NCBI GenBank assembly: GCA_009838515.1
Contig: VXRL01000044.1
Coordinates: 70,814-134,813 of the forward strand
Direction: 5' to 3'
Source of the DNA: Terriglobia bacterium
GTDB taxonomy: Bacteria; Acidobacteriota; Terriglobia; Bryobacterales; UBA6623
DNA: 64,000 nt
This document shows positions 1 through 9,142 of the stretch, in pieces (position 1 is the first letter of the stretch; every line of letters begins with the position of its first letter). The notes beneath the pieces are model-generated. The model saw only the letters and a list, made by a program, of their open reading frames with translations, did no database searches and was not told the DNA's origin. The translations under genes and the position numbers were made by a program.

Positions 1-2
1 GA

Positions 3-1085
3 ACCTTCGTTACCGCAACGACCATAGGCGCCGCCGGCAGCGCCTGCTCTCCGGAGCCCGAAGCGACCAAAGCGGCCCTTCCGCCGATGCGCATGCATGT
101 CGGGGCCCAGCGGAGCCCCACGAACAGAGAGATGTTGCAATTTCTCAAGCGCCACGGCGTAGATCACTGCTGCGGATACCCGCCACATCCGGGCGAGCGC
201 GGCCATTGGTCGGTCGAGGATCTCGTCAAGACCCGCGAACTGTGCGAATCCGAGGGCGTGGCACTCGACATGGTCGCCCTCCCCTTCCTCGCTTCGTCCC
301 ACATCGACCGCGAGAGCCGGGGCGCGATCATGTTGGGGGAATCTCCGCAGCGCGACCGCGACATTGAGGATATCCACAAAATGATCGAGGGCTGCGCGAG
401 TGCCGGAATCCCGGCCTTCAAGTACAACATGAGCATCTTGGGCGTGCTCCGGACTGAGCCCACGCCCGGACGGGGCGGCTCTCTCTACTCGACTTGGCGC
501 TTGGACGAAGCTGTGGCCGATCCGCCCCTCACGCGGGCGGGTCGGGTGGACGAGGACACCGCGTGGGAGCGCATCACCTACTTCCTCGACAGGGTGATCC
601 CGGTCGCGAACGAGTTCCGCATCCGTGCCGCGTGCCATCCGCACGATCCGGGCGTCCCCCCTGAGGGCTACCAAGGCGCGGCCCGCGTGCTCGGCACGCC
701 CGAGGGGCTGTACAGGTTCATGGGGATTCAAGAGAGCCCCTATCACGGGTTCAACCTCTGCCTCGGCACGACCGCCGAGATGCTCCAAGACCCGGCAACG
801 CAGATTCACGATGTGATCCGCCGCATAGGCGGCGCCAAGAAGATCTTCAACATCCACTTCCGCAACATCGTGGGCAAGCGCGACAGCTTCCAAGAGGTCT
901 ATCCCGACGAGGGCGACATGAACATGGTCGCGGCCGCCCGAACGCTGTGGGAGGTCGACTACCCCTACATGGTGATGCCCGACCACATGCCGCGGCATGA
1001 CGACGACCTCAACCGCCGCCAAGGCTTCGCGTACGGATTCGGCTACATCAAGGGGCTGCTGCAGGCTCTGCGGGAGTCTGCCTGA
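3..1085 (+). CDS. Mannonate dehydratase-like TIM-barrel protein, exported (5' end outside window)
   Basis: The frame is open to the left edge, so the gene begins before the window. From the first ATG at 87 it gives 332 residues. Known UxuA features are visible: a HPHDPG metal-site-like motif, an NLCLGTT segment, HFRNI, and a C-terminal PDHMP. UxuA dehydrates D-mannonate to 2-keto-3-deoxygluconate. The codons before position 87 encode a hydrophobic stretch ending GAAGSAC followed by SPEPEA, which resembles the end of a lipoprotein or Tat/lipoprotein signal with a lipobox-like cysteine. That would make it an exported protein, unusual for UxuA, which is normally cytoplasmic. A related sugar-acid dehydratase or isomerase function is possible. 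It converges on the TonB receptor gene with 82 bp between. Confidence 0.72.
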   Translation, partial: TFVTATTIGAAGSACSPEPEATKAALPPMRMHVGAQRSPTNREMLQFLKRHGVDHCCGYPPHPGERGHWSVEDLVKTRELCESEGVALDMVALPFLASSHIDRESRGAIMLGESPQRDRDIEDIHKMIEGCASAGIPAFKYNMSILGVLRTEPTPGRGGSLYSTWRLDEAVADPPLTRAGRVDEDTAWERITYFLDRVIPVANEFRIRAACHPHDPGVPPEGYQGAARVLGTPEGLYRFMGIQESPYHGFNLCLGTTAEMLQDPATQIHDVIRRIGGAKKIFNIHFRNIVGKRDSFQEVYPDEGDMNMVAAARTLWEVDYPYMVMPDHMPRHDDDLNRRQGFAYGFGYIKGLLQALRESA

Positions 1086-1167
1086 GCCAGACTGCCGGGC
1101 AGCCTAGCGACCCCGGCAAGAGAGGAGGCGCAACAGCGAGCTGCGGCCGGCCGCCGACTCCACATCT

Positions 1168-4100
1168 TCAGAAGTGATACCGCACCCCGATCTGCGCCTG
1201 CATCGGGCCTGTGCCATAGACCTGCTGGTTGTTGCGGTCATAGGCGCCGCTCGCATCGCGCAGGCGTTGGAACGAGGCCGCCGGGCCGATCACCGCGCCA
1301 GTCGCCAGGTCCAGCCCCGGACCGTAGATCGAGTTGAAGCTGCCGTATTCGACGTTTGCCGCATTGAACGCGTTGAACAGTTCGAGCGAGAGTTCCATCC
1401 GCGACCGCTCCGAGAAGCGAAACTCGCGCAAGACGCGCATGTCCCAGTTGCTCATGGCGCGGTTTCGGAAGGAGTTTCGGTCGAAGTACTTTCCGGGTGA
1501 TTCCAAAGCCCGGTCATGGGCGATGCGATCCCCGTTCAGGTCCTGTCCCGCGAACGGATTCAGCGGCGGTGCGCTCGTGGCTCGGACGATTGCCGCCCAC
1601 GAGAAGCCCAGCGGCAGCGCAACGGTGGCATGAGCGGTCAACTGGTGGCGCATGTCCAGGCTGCCGGGTCCCCAAGCATGCTCGGGACGGCCGTTGTCGG
1701 TGTAGCGCGGCTCCCAGAAATAGCCGTCGTTGACATCGCTCGTGAGCGCCTTCGCATACGTGTAGTGCGCAGCGAACAGCAGGCGCTTGCCCTTGTATTT
1801 CCAATTCGCAGTCATGCCGTCGTAGTTGGCTCGCCCGATGGATTCGATGACCCCTAGCGTGCCCAGTTCGGGGGCGGGCCTGCTGGAAGTGTCGTAGAAG
1901 GGTATCTGGGCCGGGTCATCGGGGCGCACAGCGGCCGGCATCAGGTTATAGTTCCTCATGCCATGTAGGCGGGTTGCCCGGTGGCGCATCCACTGCAGGC
2001 CAATCACCGAGGCATCGGTCAACTCGTACTCAAAGGCGAGCGTGTACTTTATCGATCGAGGGTTGCGGAAATCCGGGCTGACCGTCTGGGGGGTCGCTCC
2101 GGCGTACCTGTCGCCATCGAGCACGAGGGCGACTTCGTCCCGCGAAAACACAGGCAGCTCGGCCAGCGGATACCGGTTCAGGTCGATCCCTGCGGCCAAG
2201 AACTGCTGGTAAATCGTTGCGTGCTTGGTCGGCAGCGCAACCGGGAGATTGAATGCCGGCTCGCGAAACGCCTTCGTCGACGCGTTGAAGAAGACCGGTG
2301 GCGTGATGGCATGGAATATGCCCGCGCTACCCCGGATCACAAACCTGCGTGACAGGCCCTGGTGGCTGTAGGCAAAGCCCAGGCGCGGCATCCACTGGCC
2401 GAGATCGTCGGGGAGCGAGCGCGGCGAGACCGTTCCGAACGAGAACTTGGCCCGGCTCACGCGCTCGATCAGCAAGTCGTTGCCGACTTCTGGGGTCTGA
2501 TTGAATTGCCCTGCCCAGCGAAATCCCATGTCCAGGGTCAGGCCCGGAGCCGCCCTCCAAGAGTCTTGGAAATAGAGTGCGGCGTGCCCCAAGCGTTGCT
2601 GTCCTAGAGTGCTGCCGACTTGGCGGAGGAAGATCCCGGGCGCGTCGAAACGGTTCGGAATGGCCCCTCCGGGAGTCAAGATGTCCAAGATTTCGTCCGG
2701 GTCGGAGCTGAAGGGCGTGAAAAAGCCGAACTGGGCGAATCCGAACTGATCATCGATCCAGACGCGGTCGATCTCACCGCCGAACTTGATGCCGTGCGCC
2801 CCTCGGTGGACCATCAGGCTGTTGGTCAGCTTCGGGCGGATGTCGGATTCGGTCGTGGGCAGGATGAACGAGCTTCCGAAATCACCGATGACCGTGGATA
2901 TCAGCGGGCCTTCCGCGTTGGGCAGGCGCGGTCGCTCTTCACGCGTGATCGTGAATCGCAGCTGATTGACCACGTTTGGCGAGAACAGGCTGGTTAGCTG
3001 CGAGGTGAAAAAGTGGATCGAGTCCTGCTCGGTGCCGTTGGAACTCAGCGCGCTGGTGGTCCTTGCTTGTGCGGGACCTTCGTTGGTGGCGGCGTTTCGC
3101 CCGTCGGCATTGCTGAAGTTGTAGCGGACCATGAACTTGCCGCCGCCCGAGAAGTGGTAGTCCAGCCGCGGCGTGAGCGCAAGCGCATCGTTAGTGCTCT
3201 CGAACCCGGTTTCGAGGCTCTTGTAGTAGTCGTAGGCCTCCGGCCCTCGCTCCCGGTCGGCGGAGGCGAGCAGAGGAAACTCGACGTATCGCGGGCTCAC
3301 GCTTGCCTGACGCTCGATGGCGAGGAACCAGAACGCTCTGTCGGCCCGCAGCGGGCCTCCCACCGAGCCCCCGAACTGCTGCAGCTTTTCCAGCACCTTG
3401 GCCCCGAAAGGGTCGGCGCGGCCAAGCCGCGGATGGCGGATCTGGTAGAACGCGTCGCCGTGCAGCTCGCTTCCGCCGGACTTGGTCGAGACGTTGACGA
3501 CGCCGGAAATCGTGCGCCCGTATTCTGCCGTGAATCCCGATGTGACTGCTTGAAACTCCTGCACGGCGCTCTGCGGGACGGTGATAACCTTGCTGGCCCG
3601 CTCCCCGCCCTGGATGCCGCCGAAGAACGACTGGTTATAGTCGGAGCCATCAACCATGACGTTGGTGTAAATCCCGCGCATGGCCGCGAAGGACAGTTGC
3701 CCGGTGGCTCGCGAGACTTGCACGCTCGGCGTCAGCAGGGCGAAGTCGTGGAACCTGCGGCCATTGATCGGCAGCTCGTTGAACGTCTGGCTGGCCACGG
3801 TGTTGCTGGACGCCGGGAGCATCGCGTCAAGCATTGACGCCGAGACCTCGACCTGAACATAGGTGGCCTCAAGGGCCAGCTCCAAATCCACCTGGACTGC
3901 GCTGCCCACGCTGACGGTGATGCCATCGGCCGTGGTCGGCGCGAAATCGGGACTCGAGGCAGTCACCAAGTACTCCCCGGGCCCGAGCGAACCGGCCTGA
4001 AACCAGCCGGTTACATCGGAACGCACCGTGCGCTCCAACCCGCTGTCGAGAGACGTGACGACCACCTCGGCATCTGGGATGGGCCCGGAGTCGGGACCGC

Positions 4101-4269
4101 TCACACGACCGACGATTCGGCCGAGATTGGCGTCGAACTGCGCCGCGAGCCGACCAAGGGGCGCCGCCAGTGCCATGAGCAGGCAGGCTCCCAGCACAGC
4201 CGCCAGCGAACGGCGGCCGGGGGCGCGGAAGACCTCGATCACGCCCCCTCTTGGCGCGTTCCCCTGCAT
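1168..4269 (-). CDS. Oar-like TonB-dependent receptor with carboxypeptidase-regulatory domain
   Basis: The product is 1033 residues. A basic N-terminus and hydrophobic signal segment (about residues 18-43) are followed by a CarboxypepD_reg-like beta-sandwich (about 48-135), a plug domain (about 150-265) and a long outer-membrane beta-barrel ending in aromatic HF, the usual signal for barrel insertion. The architecture is that of the large receptors abundant in Acidobacteriota, thought to import oligosaccharides or other large ligands using TonB energy. The substrate cannot be told. The ATG at 4269 is supported by a TAGAAT box exactly six bases upstream, so the mRNA is probably leaderless. Confidence 0.9.
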   Translation of the reverse strand: MQGNAPRGGVIEVFRAPGRRSLAAVLGACLLMALAAPLGRLAAQFDANLGRIVGRVSGPDSGPIPDAEVVVTSLDSGLERTVRSDVTGWFQAGSLGPGEYLVTASSPDFAPTTADGITVSVGSAVQVDLELALEATYVQVEVSASMLDAMLPASSNTVASQTFNELPINGRRFHDFALLTPSVQVSRATGQLSFAAMRGIYTNVMVDGSDYNQSFFGGIQGGERASKVITVPQSAVQEFQAVTSGFTAEYGRTISGVVNVSTKSGGSELHGDAFYQIRHPRLGRADPFGAKVLEKLQQFGGSVGGPLRADRAFWFLAIERQASVSPRYVEFPLLASADRERGPEAYDYYKSLETGFESTNDALALTPRLDYHFSGGGKFMVRYNFSNADGRNAATNEGPAQARTTSALSSNGTEQDSIHFFTSQLTSLFSPNVVNQLRFTITREERPRLPNAEGPLISTVIGDFGSSFILPTTESDIRPKLTNSLMVHRGAHGIKFGGEIDRVWIDDQFGFAQFGFFTPFSSDPDEILDILTPGGAIPNRFDAPGIFLRQVGSTLGQQRLGHAALYFQDSWRAAPGLTLDMGFRWAGQFNQTPEVGNDLLIERVSRAKFSFGTVSPRSLPDDLGQWMPRLGFAYSHQGLSRRFVIRGSAGIFHAITPPVFFNASTKAFREPAFNLPVALPTKHATIYQQFLAAGIDLNRYPLAELPVFSRDEVALVLDGDRYAGATPQTVSPDFRNPRSIKYTLAFEYELTDASVIGLQWMRHRATRLHGMRNYNLMPAAVRPDDPAQIPFYDTSSRPAPELGTLGVIESIGRANYDGMTANWKYKGKRLLFAAHYTYAKALTSDVNDGYFWEPRYTDNGRPEHAWGPGSLDMRHQLTAHATVALPLGFSWAAIVRATSAPPLNPFAGQDLNGDRIAHDRALESPGKYFDRNSFRNRAMSNWDMRVLREFRFSERSRMELSLELFNAFNAANVEYGSFNSIYGPGLDLATGAVIGPAASFQRLRDASGAYDRNNQQVYGTGPMQAQIGVRYHF

Positions 4270-4275
4270 TACAGA

Positions 4276-4281
4276 ATTCTA
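4276..4281 (-). promoter_or_regulatory. -10 box (TAGAAT) of leaderless TonB receptor gene
   Basis: On the minus strand TAGAAT is followed by six bases (TCTGTA) and the ATG. This places the transcription start at or next to the A of the start codon. No Shine-Dalgarno sequence fits between. Confidence 0.55.
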
Positions 4282-4429
4282 TCGGAACGCCAGAACGCAA
4301 CGCGGCGGCGGTCGCTTCCAAGATATCCTCAACGCTTGCCAGCGCTGGCCTGGTCGGGGCCGCTGCGGTTGGAACTCGCGGCGTGCGCGAGACTGGCTCA
4401 TCCCGGGCGACTGCTCGCCCCTCCGAGCG

Positions 4430-5512
4430 CTAGATTGCGAACACCAGCGGTTTCTTGGCAGTCGAGGCCGCCACCGTGATATCCAGCGGGCGACTGAAGT
4501 TGACGTGATAGCCGCCGTGCAGCGGATTGTGGCGGCCCGGCTGGATCTCGCCCGAGGCCGAGATGGCGCGGGCCAGCAAACTGTACGCCCCCTGTCCGGG
4601 TGGCTCCCATGCGAACTGCCAGCGCGTCCAACTGTAGCGACGTTGGGGCCCGACCAGTTCGGCCCGCCGCCAGGAATCGCCGCCATCGCAACTCAGTTCC
4701 ACCGCCGCGACGGCCTCCGGGCCGGCCCAAGCGATGCCCTCGATCAGCCTCATCCCGGGCGCGACGCAATCTCCCTGCCGCGGGCGAATGATCTCAGACT
4801 TGGGCAGCATCATACCCACCACATCCTCGCTAATGCCCCGCGCTGTCTTGCGCCGGACCGTGTACTTGACGCTCTGAAAGAAGCCCCGAAACGGCGCGTC
4901 GACCACCCGCAGGGTGCGCAGCCACTTCACCGAAGCCACGCCATACCAACCAGGCACTACGAGCCGCGCCGGAAATCCGTGCTCTGCTGCCAGCGGCTCG
5001 CCGTTCATCCTCAGCGCGATCAGCGTGTCGGGATGCAGTGCCATGTCGAGCGGCAGGCTCCGAGCGAACCGCACCGCCCCTTCGGACCCGCCTTCGACGC
5101 CACTGTCCGCGCCTTCAAAGACCACTTCCAGCGCACCGTCCTCGATCCCGGCTGATTCCAGGAGCAGTCTTGCCTGGACACCGCCCCACTCGGCATTGCC
5201 GACCGCGCCGGCGCCCCATTGCACGCCCGGCACCTTGCCCTCGAGAAACGACCTGCCATTGCCCGCGCACTCGAGAGTAGCCACCAAGCTAGCTTGCGGC
5301 ATCTGCTCGAGGGCGCCGTGGGTGAGCTGAATCTCGCGCTCGACGCGGCCGGTTATGCCGAGCGTCCAGCCGTCGGGCTCAAGCTCTGGACTGTCGAAGT
5401 GATTGCGGACATAAAAGCTCTCGTTCGGCGTGATCCAGTTGCTGAGAGCGTCCACCGGTGTCTCGCTGTTCTCCGGAGACCTCGTGACAACTCGGCGACC
5501 GCTCGCTGGCAT
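4430..5512 (-). CDS. Sulfite-oxidase-like molybdopterin enzyme
   Basis: A product of 360 residues is predicted from the ATG at 5512. The N-terminal half is an oxidoreductase molybdopterin-binding domain with LECAGNGR, whose cysteine (about residue 82) is the expected molybdenum ligand, plus GVQW and GFPARLVVPGWYG. The C-terminal half is the Mo-co dimerisation domain. Such enzymes oxidise sulfite to sulfate, which would fit the sulfatases nearby. The start is supported by a TATGAT box six bases upstream. However, the same frame stays open further upstream and encodes an LSRRRALRLGLGLGS segment that looks like a twin-arginine signal, so an exported form with an unrecognised earlier start remains possible. 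Confidence 0.8.
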   Translation of the reverse strand: MPASGRRVVTRSPENSETPVDALSNWITPNESFYVRNHFDSPELEPDGWTLGITGRVEREIQLTHGALEQMPQASLVATLECAGNGRSFLEGKVPGVQWGAGAVGNAEWGGVQARLLLESAGIEDGALEVVFEGADSGVEGGSEGAVRFARSLPLDMALHPDTLIALRMNGEPLAAEHGFPARLVVPGWYGVASVKWLRTLRVVDAPFRGFFQSVKYTVRRKTARGISEDVVGMMLPKSEIIRPRQGDCVAPGMRLIEGIAWAGPEAVAAVELSCDGGDSWRRAELVGPQRRYSWTRWQFAWEPPGQGAYSLLARAISASGEIQPGRHNPLHGGYHVNFSRPLDITVAASTAKKPLVFAI

Positions 5513-5518
5513 GGCCCT

Positions 5519-5524
5519 ATCATA
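5519..5524 (-). promoter_or_regulatory. -10 box (TATGAT) of sulfite-oxidase-like gene
   Basis: On the minus strand TATGAT is followed by AGGGCC and then the ATG. The six-base spacing is the same as at several other genes in this window. Confidence 0.55.
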
Positions 5525-5702
5525 CACACGTATCCTACTGATTGCACATAGGTTAATCACCGTATTGTTGATCGGGATTGCGGGGGAATCGACCTCGGGA
5601 CGCTCGGGGCCGACCGAGACGGCAGGCCATGCTACGCCACGGTACCGCCACCAGCTCAAGCCGCAGCTTCCCAATCCCAGGCCTAGCCTGAGGGCGCGGC
5701 GC

Positions 5703-6953
5703 CTAGAGAGCTTCCCAGAGGGCGCGGACCGGAACTGCGTACATCGAGTCGCCGAAGCCGGCGCTGATCTCTCCGTCGTAGAGCACGACGCCACAAACAA
5801 AGCGGTCGCCTGCGGCGGCTTTGAGCTTGCGCAAGCCGCGAAAGTCCGCCGGATGCACTGTGGCCGCGGCCTTGACTTCTATTCCCGCGACCGACCTAGT
5901 GCCCTGCTCGATGACGAGGTCGACTTCAACCCCGTCCCGATCACGGTAGTGAAAGAACGAATACGGCCCTTCCAAGCAGCTCGCCTGTCTGCGCAGTTCT
6001 TGGTAGACGAATGTCTCCAGCAATTGGCCAAGCAGGGTGCGGTCCGCTGCGAGCCCGGGCGCATCGACGCCGATCAATGCGCAAGCAAGGCCGGTATCTC
6101 CCATGTGCATCTTGGGCGATTTGACGATACGGCTAAGGCGATTGCTGTGCCACGGCGAGACCCTCTCCACCAAGAACAGCCTCTCCAGCAGCGTGAAGTA
6201 TTCGTGGATCGTGTTCCTGCTGACATGGAATGGTGCGGCGAGACTGGCCAGATTGAAGGGGCTGGCCGTGTGTGTCGCGACCGCCGCGATCAGCCTAGGC
6301 ATCGTCTCCAAGGACCGAATGTTGGCTAGGTCGCGCACATCGCGCTGGATCAAGTTCTCGATGAAATCGAGATACCAAGTGGCCCGGCGGCGGCCCGCCA
6401 GACGCTCGAGAGCGGCTGGATAGCCACCCGCCACGATGCGCTCGGCCAGCCCGCCAGCCAGGCGTTCCGCCCGGCGCGTCCCGAAGCCGCCAGCAAACAC
6501 CGTCGGGATGAAGTTCGACGGCCCTCCCTGCACGATCTCGCACTGGGAGAACGGATACAGCCGGACCGTCTGCATCCGCCCGGCCAGCGAGTCAGACAGC
6601 CTTGGAACCAACATGATGTTTGTCGAACCAGTTAGGACAAATCGACCGGGCGTCCGGTCGCGGTCTACGGCAATCTTTAGAGCGGTGAACAGTTCCGGGA
6701 CTCGCTGGATTTCGTCGAGTATCGCGCGGGCCGGGAGTTCCCCCACAAACCCGACTGGGTCGCTCTGCACGGTACGCCTAGCATTGTCATCGTCGAAGCT
6801 GATATAGGCGTATTCCCGGGGTCTTCCAATCTCCTGCGCGAAGGTGGTCTTGCCACACTGTCGGGGACCCTGAATGAGGGTCACCGGAGAGTCATCCAGA
6901 GCCTCAGTCAACAGTGTTTCGGCGTGGCGCGGATAGATGGCAGATTTTTGCAC
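5703..6953 (-). CDS. AAA-family ATPase with DUF4143 (restriction-like C-terminal domain)
   Basis: The product is 416 residues. The N-terminal P-loop is GPRQCGKTT (about residues 29-37), a Walker B-like AILDEIQRVPEL follows near 78, and a sensor-like LTGSTN near 107. A winged-helix region lies in the middle. The C-terminal DUF4143 half carries a nuclease-like fold signature (GVEVDLVIEQ, then GIEVKA). This family is widespread, often transferred horizontally, and its function is poorly defined; it is often compared with toxin-antitoxin or defence ATPases. The start codon is GTG at 6953. It lies upstream of and on the same strand as the sulfite-oxidase-like gene, but the internal promoter there suggests separate transcription. 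Confidence 0.85.
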   Translation of the reverse strand: MQKSAIYPRHAETLLTEALDDSPVTLIQGPRQCGKTTFAQEIGRPREYAYISFDDDNARRTVQSDPVGFVGELPARAILDEIQRVPELFTALKIAVDRDRTPGRFVLTGSTNIMLVPRLSDSLAGRMQTVRLYPFSQCEIVQGGPSNFIPTVFAGGFGTRRAERLAGGLAERIVAGGYPAALERLAGRRRATWYLDFIENLIQRDVRDLANIRSLETMPRLIAAVATHTASPFNLASLAAPFHVSRNTIHEYFTLLERLFLVERVSPWHSNRLSRIVKSPKMHMGDTGLACALIGVDAPGLAADRTLLGQLLETFVYQELRRQASCLEGPYSFFHYRDRDGVEVDLVIEQGTRSVAGIEVKAAATVHPADFRGLRKLKAAAGDRFVCGVVLYDGEISAGFGDSMYAVPVRALWEAL

Positions 6954-6988
6954 GACAAAGAGCTATGTAAGTTGAATAGTCTAGCTTA

Positions 6989-7121
6989 CCATTCGGCAGA
7001 TCGTCAGTTCCAGCATCGGCAGATCGTCAGCTTGCCATTCGGCAGATCGTCAGTTCCAGCATCGGCAGATCGTCAGCTTGCCATTCGGCAGATCGTCAGT
7101 TCCAGCATCGGCAGATCGTCA
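6989..7121. repeat. Three tandem 46-bp repeats (six TCGGCAGATCGTCA cores)
   Basis: A 46-bp unit starts at 6989, 7035 and 7081; the third copy is complete for 41 bases. Each unit contains two half-copies sharing the core TCGGCAGATCGTCA, so the core occurs six times. The copies are nearly identical. The array lies between the ATPase start and the der promoter. There are no unique spacers, so it is not a CRISPR array. Confidence 0.95.
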
Positions 7122-7169
7122 CTAGGCGACTGCGGCCTACGTCGAGCAACGTGGCTCGCGTTGGGCTGC

Positions 7170-7175
7170 TATGAT
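7170..7175 (+). promoter_or_regulatory. -10 box (TATGAT) of leaderless der
   Basis: TATGAT is followed by CCCCGC and then ATG at 7182. No ribosome binding site is visible, consistent with a leaderless transcript. The 46-bp repeat array ends about 50 bases upstream. Confidence 0.55.
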
Positions 7176-7181
7176 CCCCGC

Positions 7182-8492
7182 ATGGAGCCGACTCGGCCGC
7201 CGCAACTGGTAATCGTCGGGCGGCAGAATGTTGGCAAGTCAACGCTCTTCAACCGCATCACTAGCTCGCGAAGGTCGATCGTTGGCGACCACGCCGGTCT
7301 GACCCGGGACCGCATTCGGCTGCCTGTCAAATGGCAGGGCAAGCTGTTTGAAGTGACCGACACGGGCGGCATGACCTTCTTCGAAAAGGAGGAGATTTCC
7401 TCCTTGGTCAGCGAACGGGTGAGGCACGCGATCGACGACGCCGACCACGTGATCCTGGTCGTCGACGGCCGGACCGAGCTCACACCGACCGATTACGAAT
7501 TGGCCCAACTCCTGAGACAGGGCGGATCCCCGGTCAGCGTGGCGGTCAACAAGTGCGACACTCCCGCTCTAGACGCGCTGGCGCTGCAGTTCAGCGAGCT
7601 GGGCTTCGCGGCGGTGTTCCCGATTTCAGCCGAGCACGGGCTCGGCATCGAACCCTTGCTCTCGAAAGCGACCCATGGATTCTTGTCCGACGACGCCAGC
7701 GACGACACCCAGGACCGCCCGATCCGCATCGCCATCCTCGGCAGGCCAAACGTCGGCAAGTCGACCCTGCTCAACCGGCTCGTCGGCGGCAGTCCCGCAA
7801 TCGTGTCGGCGGTGCCGGGCACGACTCGCGACGCCGTCGATGCCGAAGCCGTACATCGCAACCAGCGGTTCGTGTTCGTCGACACGGCCGGGATCCGGCG
7901 CAAGAGCAAGACCAAGCAGATGACAGAGAAGCTCAGCATCGTCATGGCCCAGCGCCACTTGCGTATGGCCGGCGTGGCGCTGCTCCTGGTCGATCCCCGA
8001 GAGGGCGTCACGGCCCAAGATACACACATCGCGGGCTATATCCACGACGCGGGCAAGGCGTGCATTGTCGTCGCCAACAAGTGGGACGTCGCTGACCGGG
8101 CGCCAGGGGAGTTCCGCCGCCACGTGCGAGAGGAGCTCAAGATGCTGCCGTACGCCCCGGTTGCCTTCGTCTCGGCCCGCACGGGCCTGCGCGTGCAGAG
8201 CCTCTTCCCGCTTGTCAAGAAGGCCGACCGAGCCGCTCAAAAGCGCGTGCCGACTGCAGAGCTGAACCGATTCCTGGCGGAACTGGACATGGAGCGCGTC
8301 ACGGTGCCAGGGCGCAAGCCGAAGTTCACGTATCTCACGCAGGTGGCGACTCGGCCGCCGACATTCTTGTTCTTCGGCAACCACAGGGGCCAGCTGCACT
8401 TCGGGCTCGAGCGCTACCTAATCAACCAAGTCCGCGAACGCTTTGGATTCGAGGGCACCCCGATCGTGGTGCGTTCGCGCAGCCGCCGCTAG
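7182..8492 (+). CDS. der: Ribosome biogenesis GTPase Der (EngA)
   Basis: The product is 436 residues from the ATG at 7182, the usual Der length. It has two tandem GTPase domains with P-loops GRQNVGKST near residue 10 and GRPNVGKST near 185. NKCD and NKWD (G4) motifs are present in the two domains, and a KH-like C-terminal domain ends in an arginine-rich tail. Der acts in 50S subunit assembly in the cytoplasm. The frame is open further upstream through the 46-bp repeats, but that part has no homology to the family, and the promoter box at 7170 supports the start at 7182. Confidence 0.97.
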   Translation: MEPTRPPQLVIVGRQNVGKSTLFNRITSSRRSIVGDHAGLTRDRIRLPVKWQGKLFEVTDTGGMTFFEKEEISSLVSERVRHAIDDADHVILVVDGRTELTPTDYELAQLLRQGGSPVSVAVNKCDTPALDALALQFSELGFAAVFPISAEHGLGIEPLLSKATHGFLSDDASDDTQDRPIRIAILGRPNVGKSTLLNRLVGGSPAIVSAVPGTTRDAVDAEAVHRNQRFVFVDTAGIRRKSKTKQMTEKLSIVMAQRHLRMAGVALLLVDPREGVTAQDTHIAGYIHDAGKACIVVANKWDVADRAPGEFRRHVREELKMLPYAPVAFVSARTGLRVQSLFPLVKKADRAAQKRVPTAELNRFLAELDMERVTVPGRKPKFTYLTQVATRPPTFLFFGNHRGQLHFGLERYLINQVRERFGFEGTPIVVRSRSRR

Positions 8493-8521
8493 AGACGAGC
8501 GGCGAGTGCCTCAACGCTCGG

Positions 8522-9046
8522 TCAAGACGCCCTAGAGGCGCTCGTTCGCGCCCGCCGGGCACCGCCGGTCCTGCTGGTCTCGATGTGCACCGGCTTGCGA
8601 GGCGTCTCGTCGTCGACCCAGCCGAGCTTGCGCAAGAGGTCCGAGACGCACAGCAGCGTCATCGGCGTCGCCGATTCCACTTGGATGTCGACGATTTCCT
8701 GAATCGAGTCCTGCAAGCTGACGTGGTCGCCGTCCGTCAAGAGATATACGTTCGAGGCGGCAGGCTCGGCCGCGAGCTCGGCGATGCTCCTGTCTTCCTT
8801 GAGTTCGTCTACGACCTTGCGGATCTTCTGAAGAGAGAGCTTCTTGCGGCGCAGCCCCACGATGACTGAGACCAGCAACACTTCGGTCGGGTTGTAGAGG
8901 CGGCGACGCCCCTTCTGCATCGGGGTCACAACCCCCTGCTCGTCCCACCACTGCAGCTGGCGCAGGCTTACTCCGGTCAATCCCGCAACATCCAAGCTGC
9001 TATAGATCGGACCTACCCCCGGCCTTCCGTTAGATCCTAGAGTCAT
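8522..9046 (-). CDS. MerR-family transcriptional regulator
   Basis: The product is 174 residues. An N-terminal winged helix-turn-helix is seen around residues 18-80, with LRQLQWWDEQGVVTP and RRRLYNPTEV, typical of MerR DNA-binding domains. The remainder is a short helical dimerisation region without an obvious effector cysteine cluster. An extra GTG codon lies just before the ATG (9049), so the start may be one codon earlier. The gene converges on der. Its target is unknown. Confidence 0.82.
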   Translation of the reverse strand: MTLGSNGRPGVGPIYSSLDVAGLTGVSLRQLQWWDEQGVVTPMQKGRRRLYNPTEVLLVSVIVGLRRKKLSLQKIRKVVDELKEDRSIAELAAEPAASNVYLLTDGDHVSLQDSIQEIVDIQVESATPMTLLCVSDLLRKLGWVDDETPRKPVHIETSRTGGARRARTSASRAS

Positions 9047-9142
9047 CACCAGCCCTTTCGCGCCTCCTAGCGAACTGAATCACCGTTTTGCAAAGAATAC
9101 CAAACCGGCAAGCGACTGCCCGGCGTTCCGCGGCGAATCACT

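Noticed and set aside
3013..3837. Long plus-strand open frame inside the TonB receptor gene
   Set aside because: It is an antisense shadow favoured by high GC; no family similarity, while the minus strand is a clear receptor.
6989..7121. CRISPR array
   Set aside because: The copies are direct tandem repeats without unique spacers, and no cas genes are near.
6924..7181. Extended N-terminus of Der reading through the 46-bp repeats
   Set aside because: It would translate the tandem repeat and has no counterpart in Der proteins; a leaderless promoter fits the ATG at 7182.
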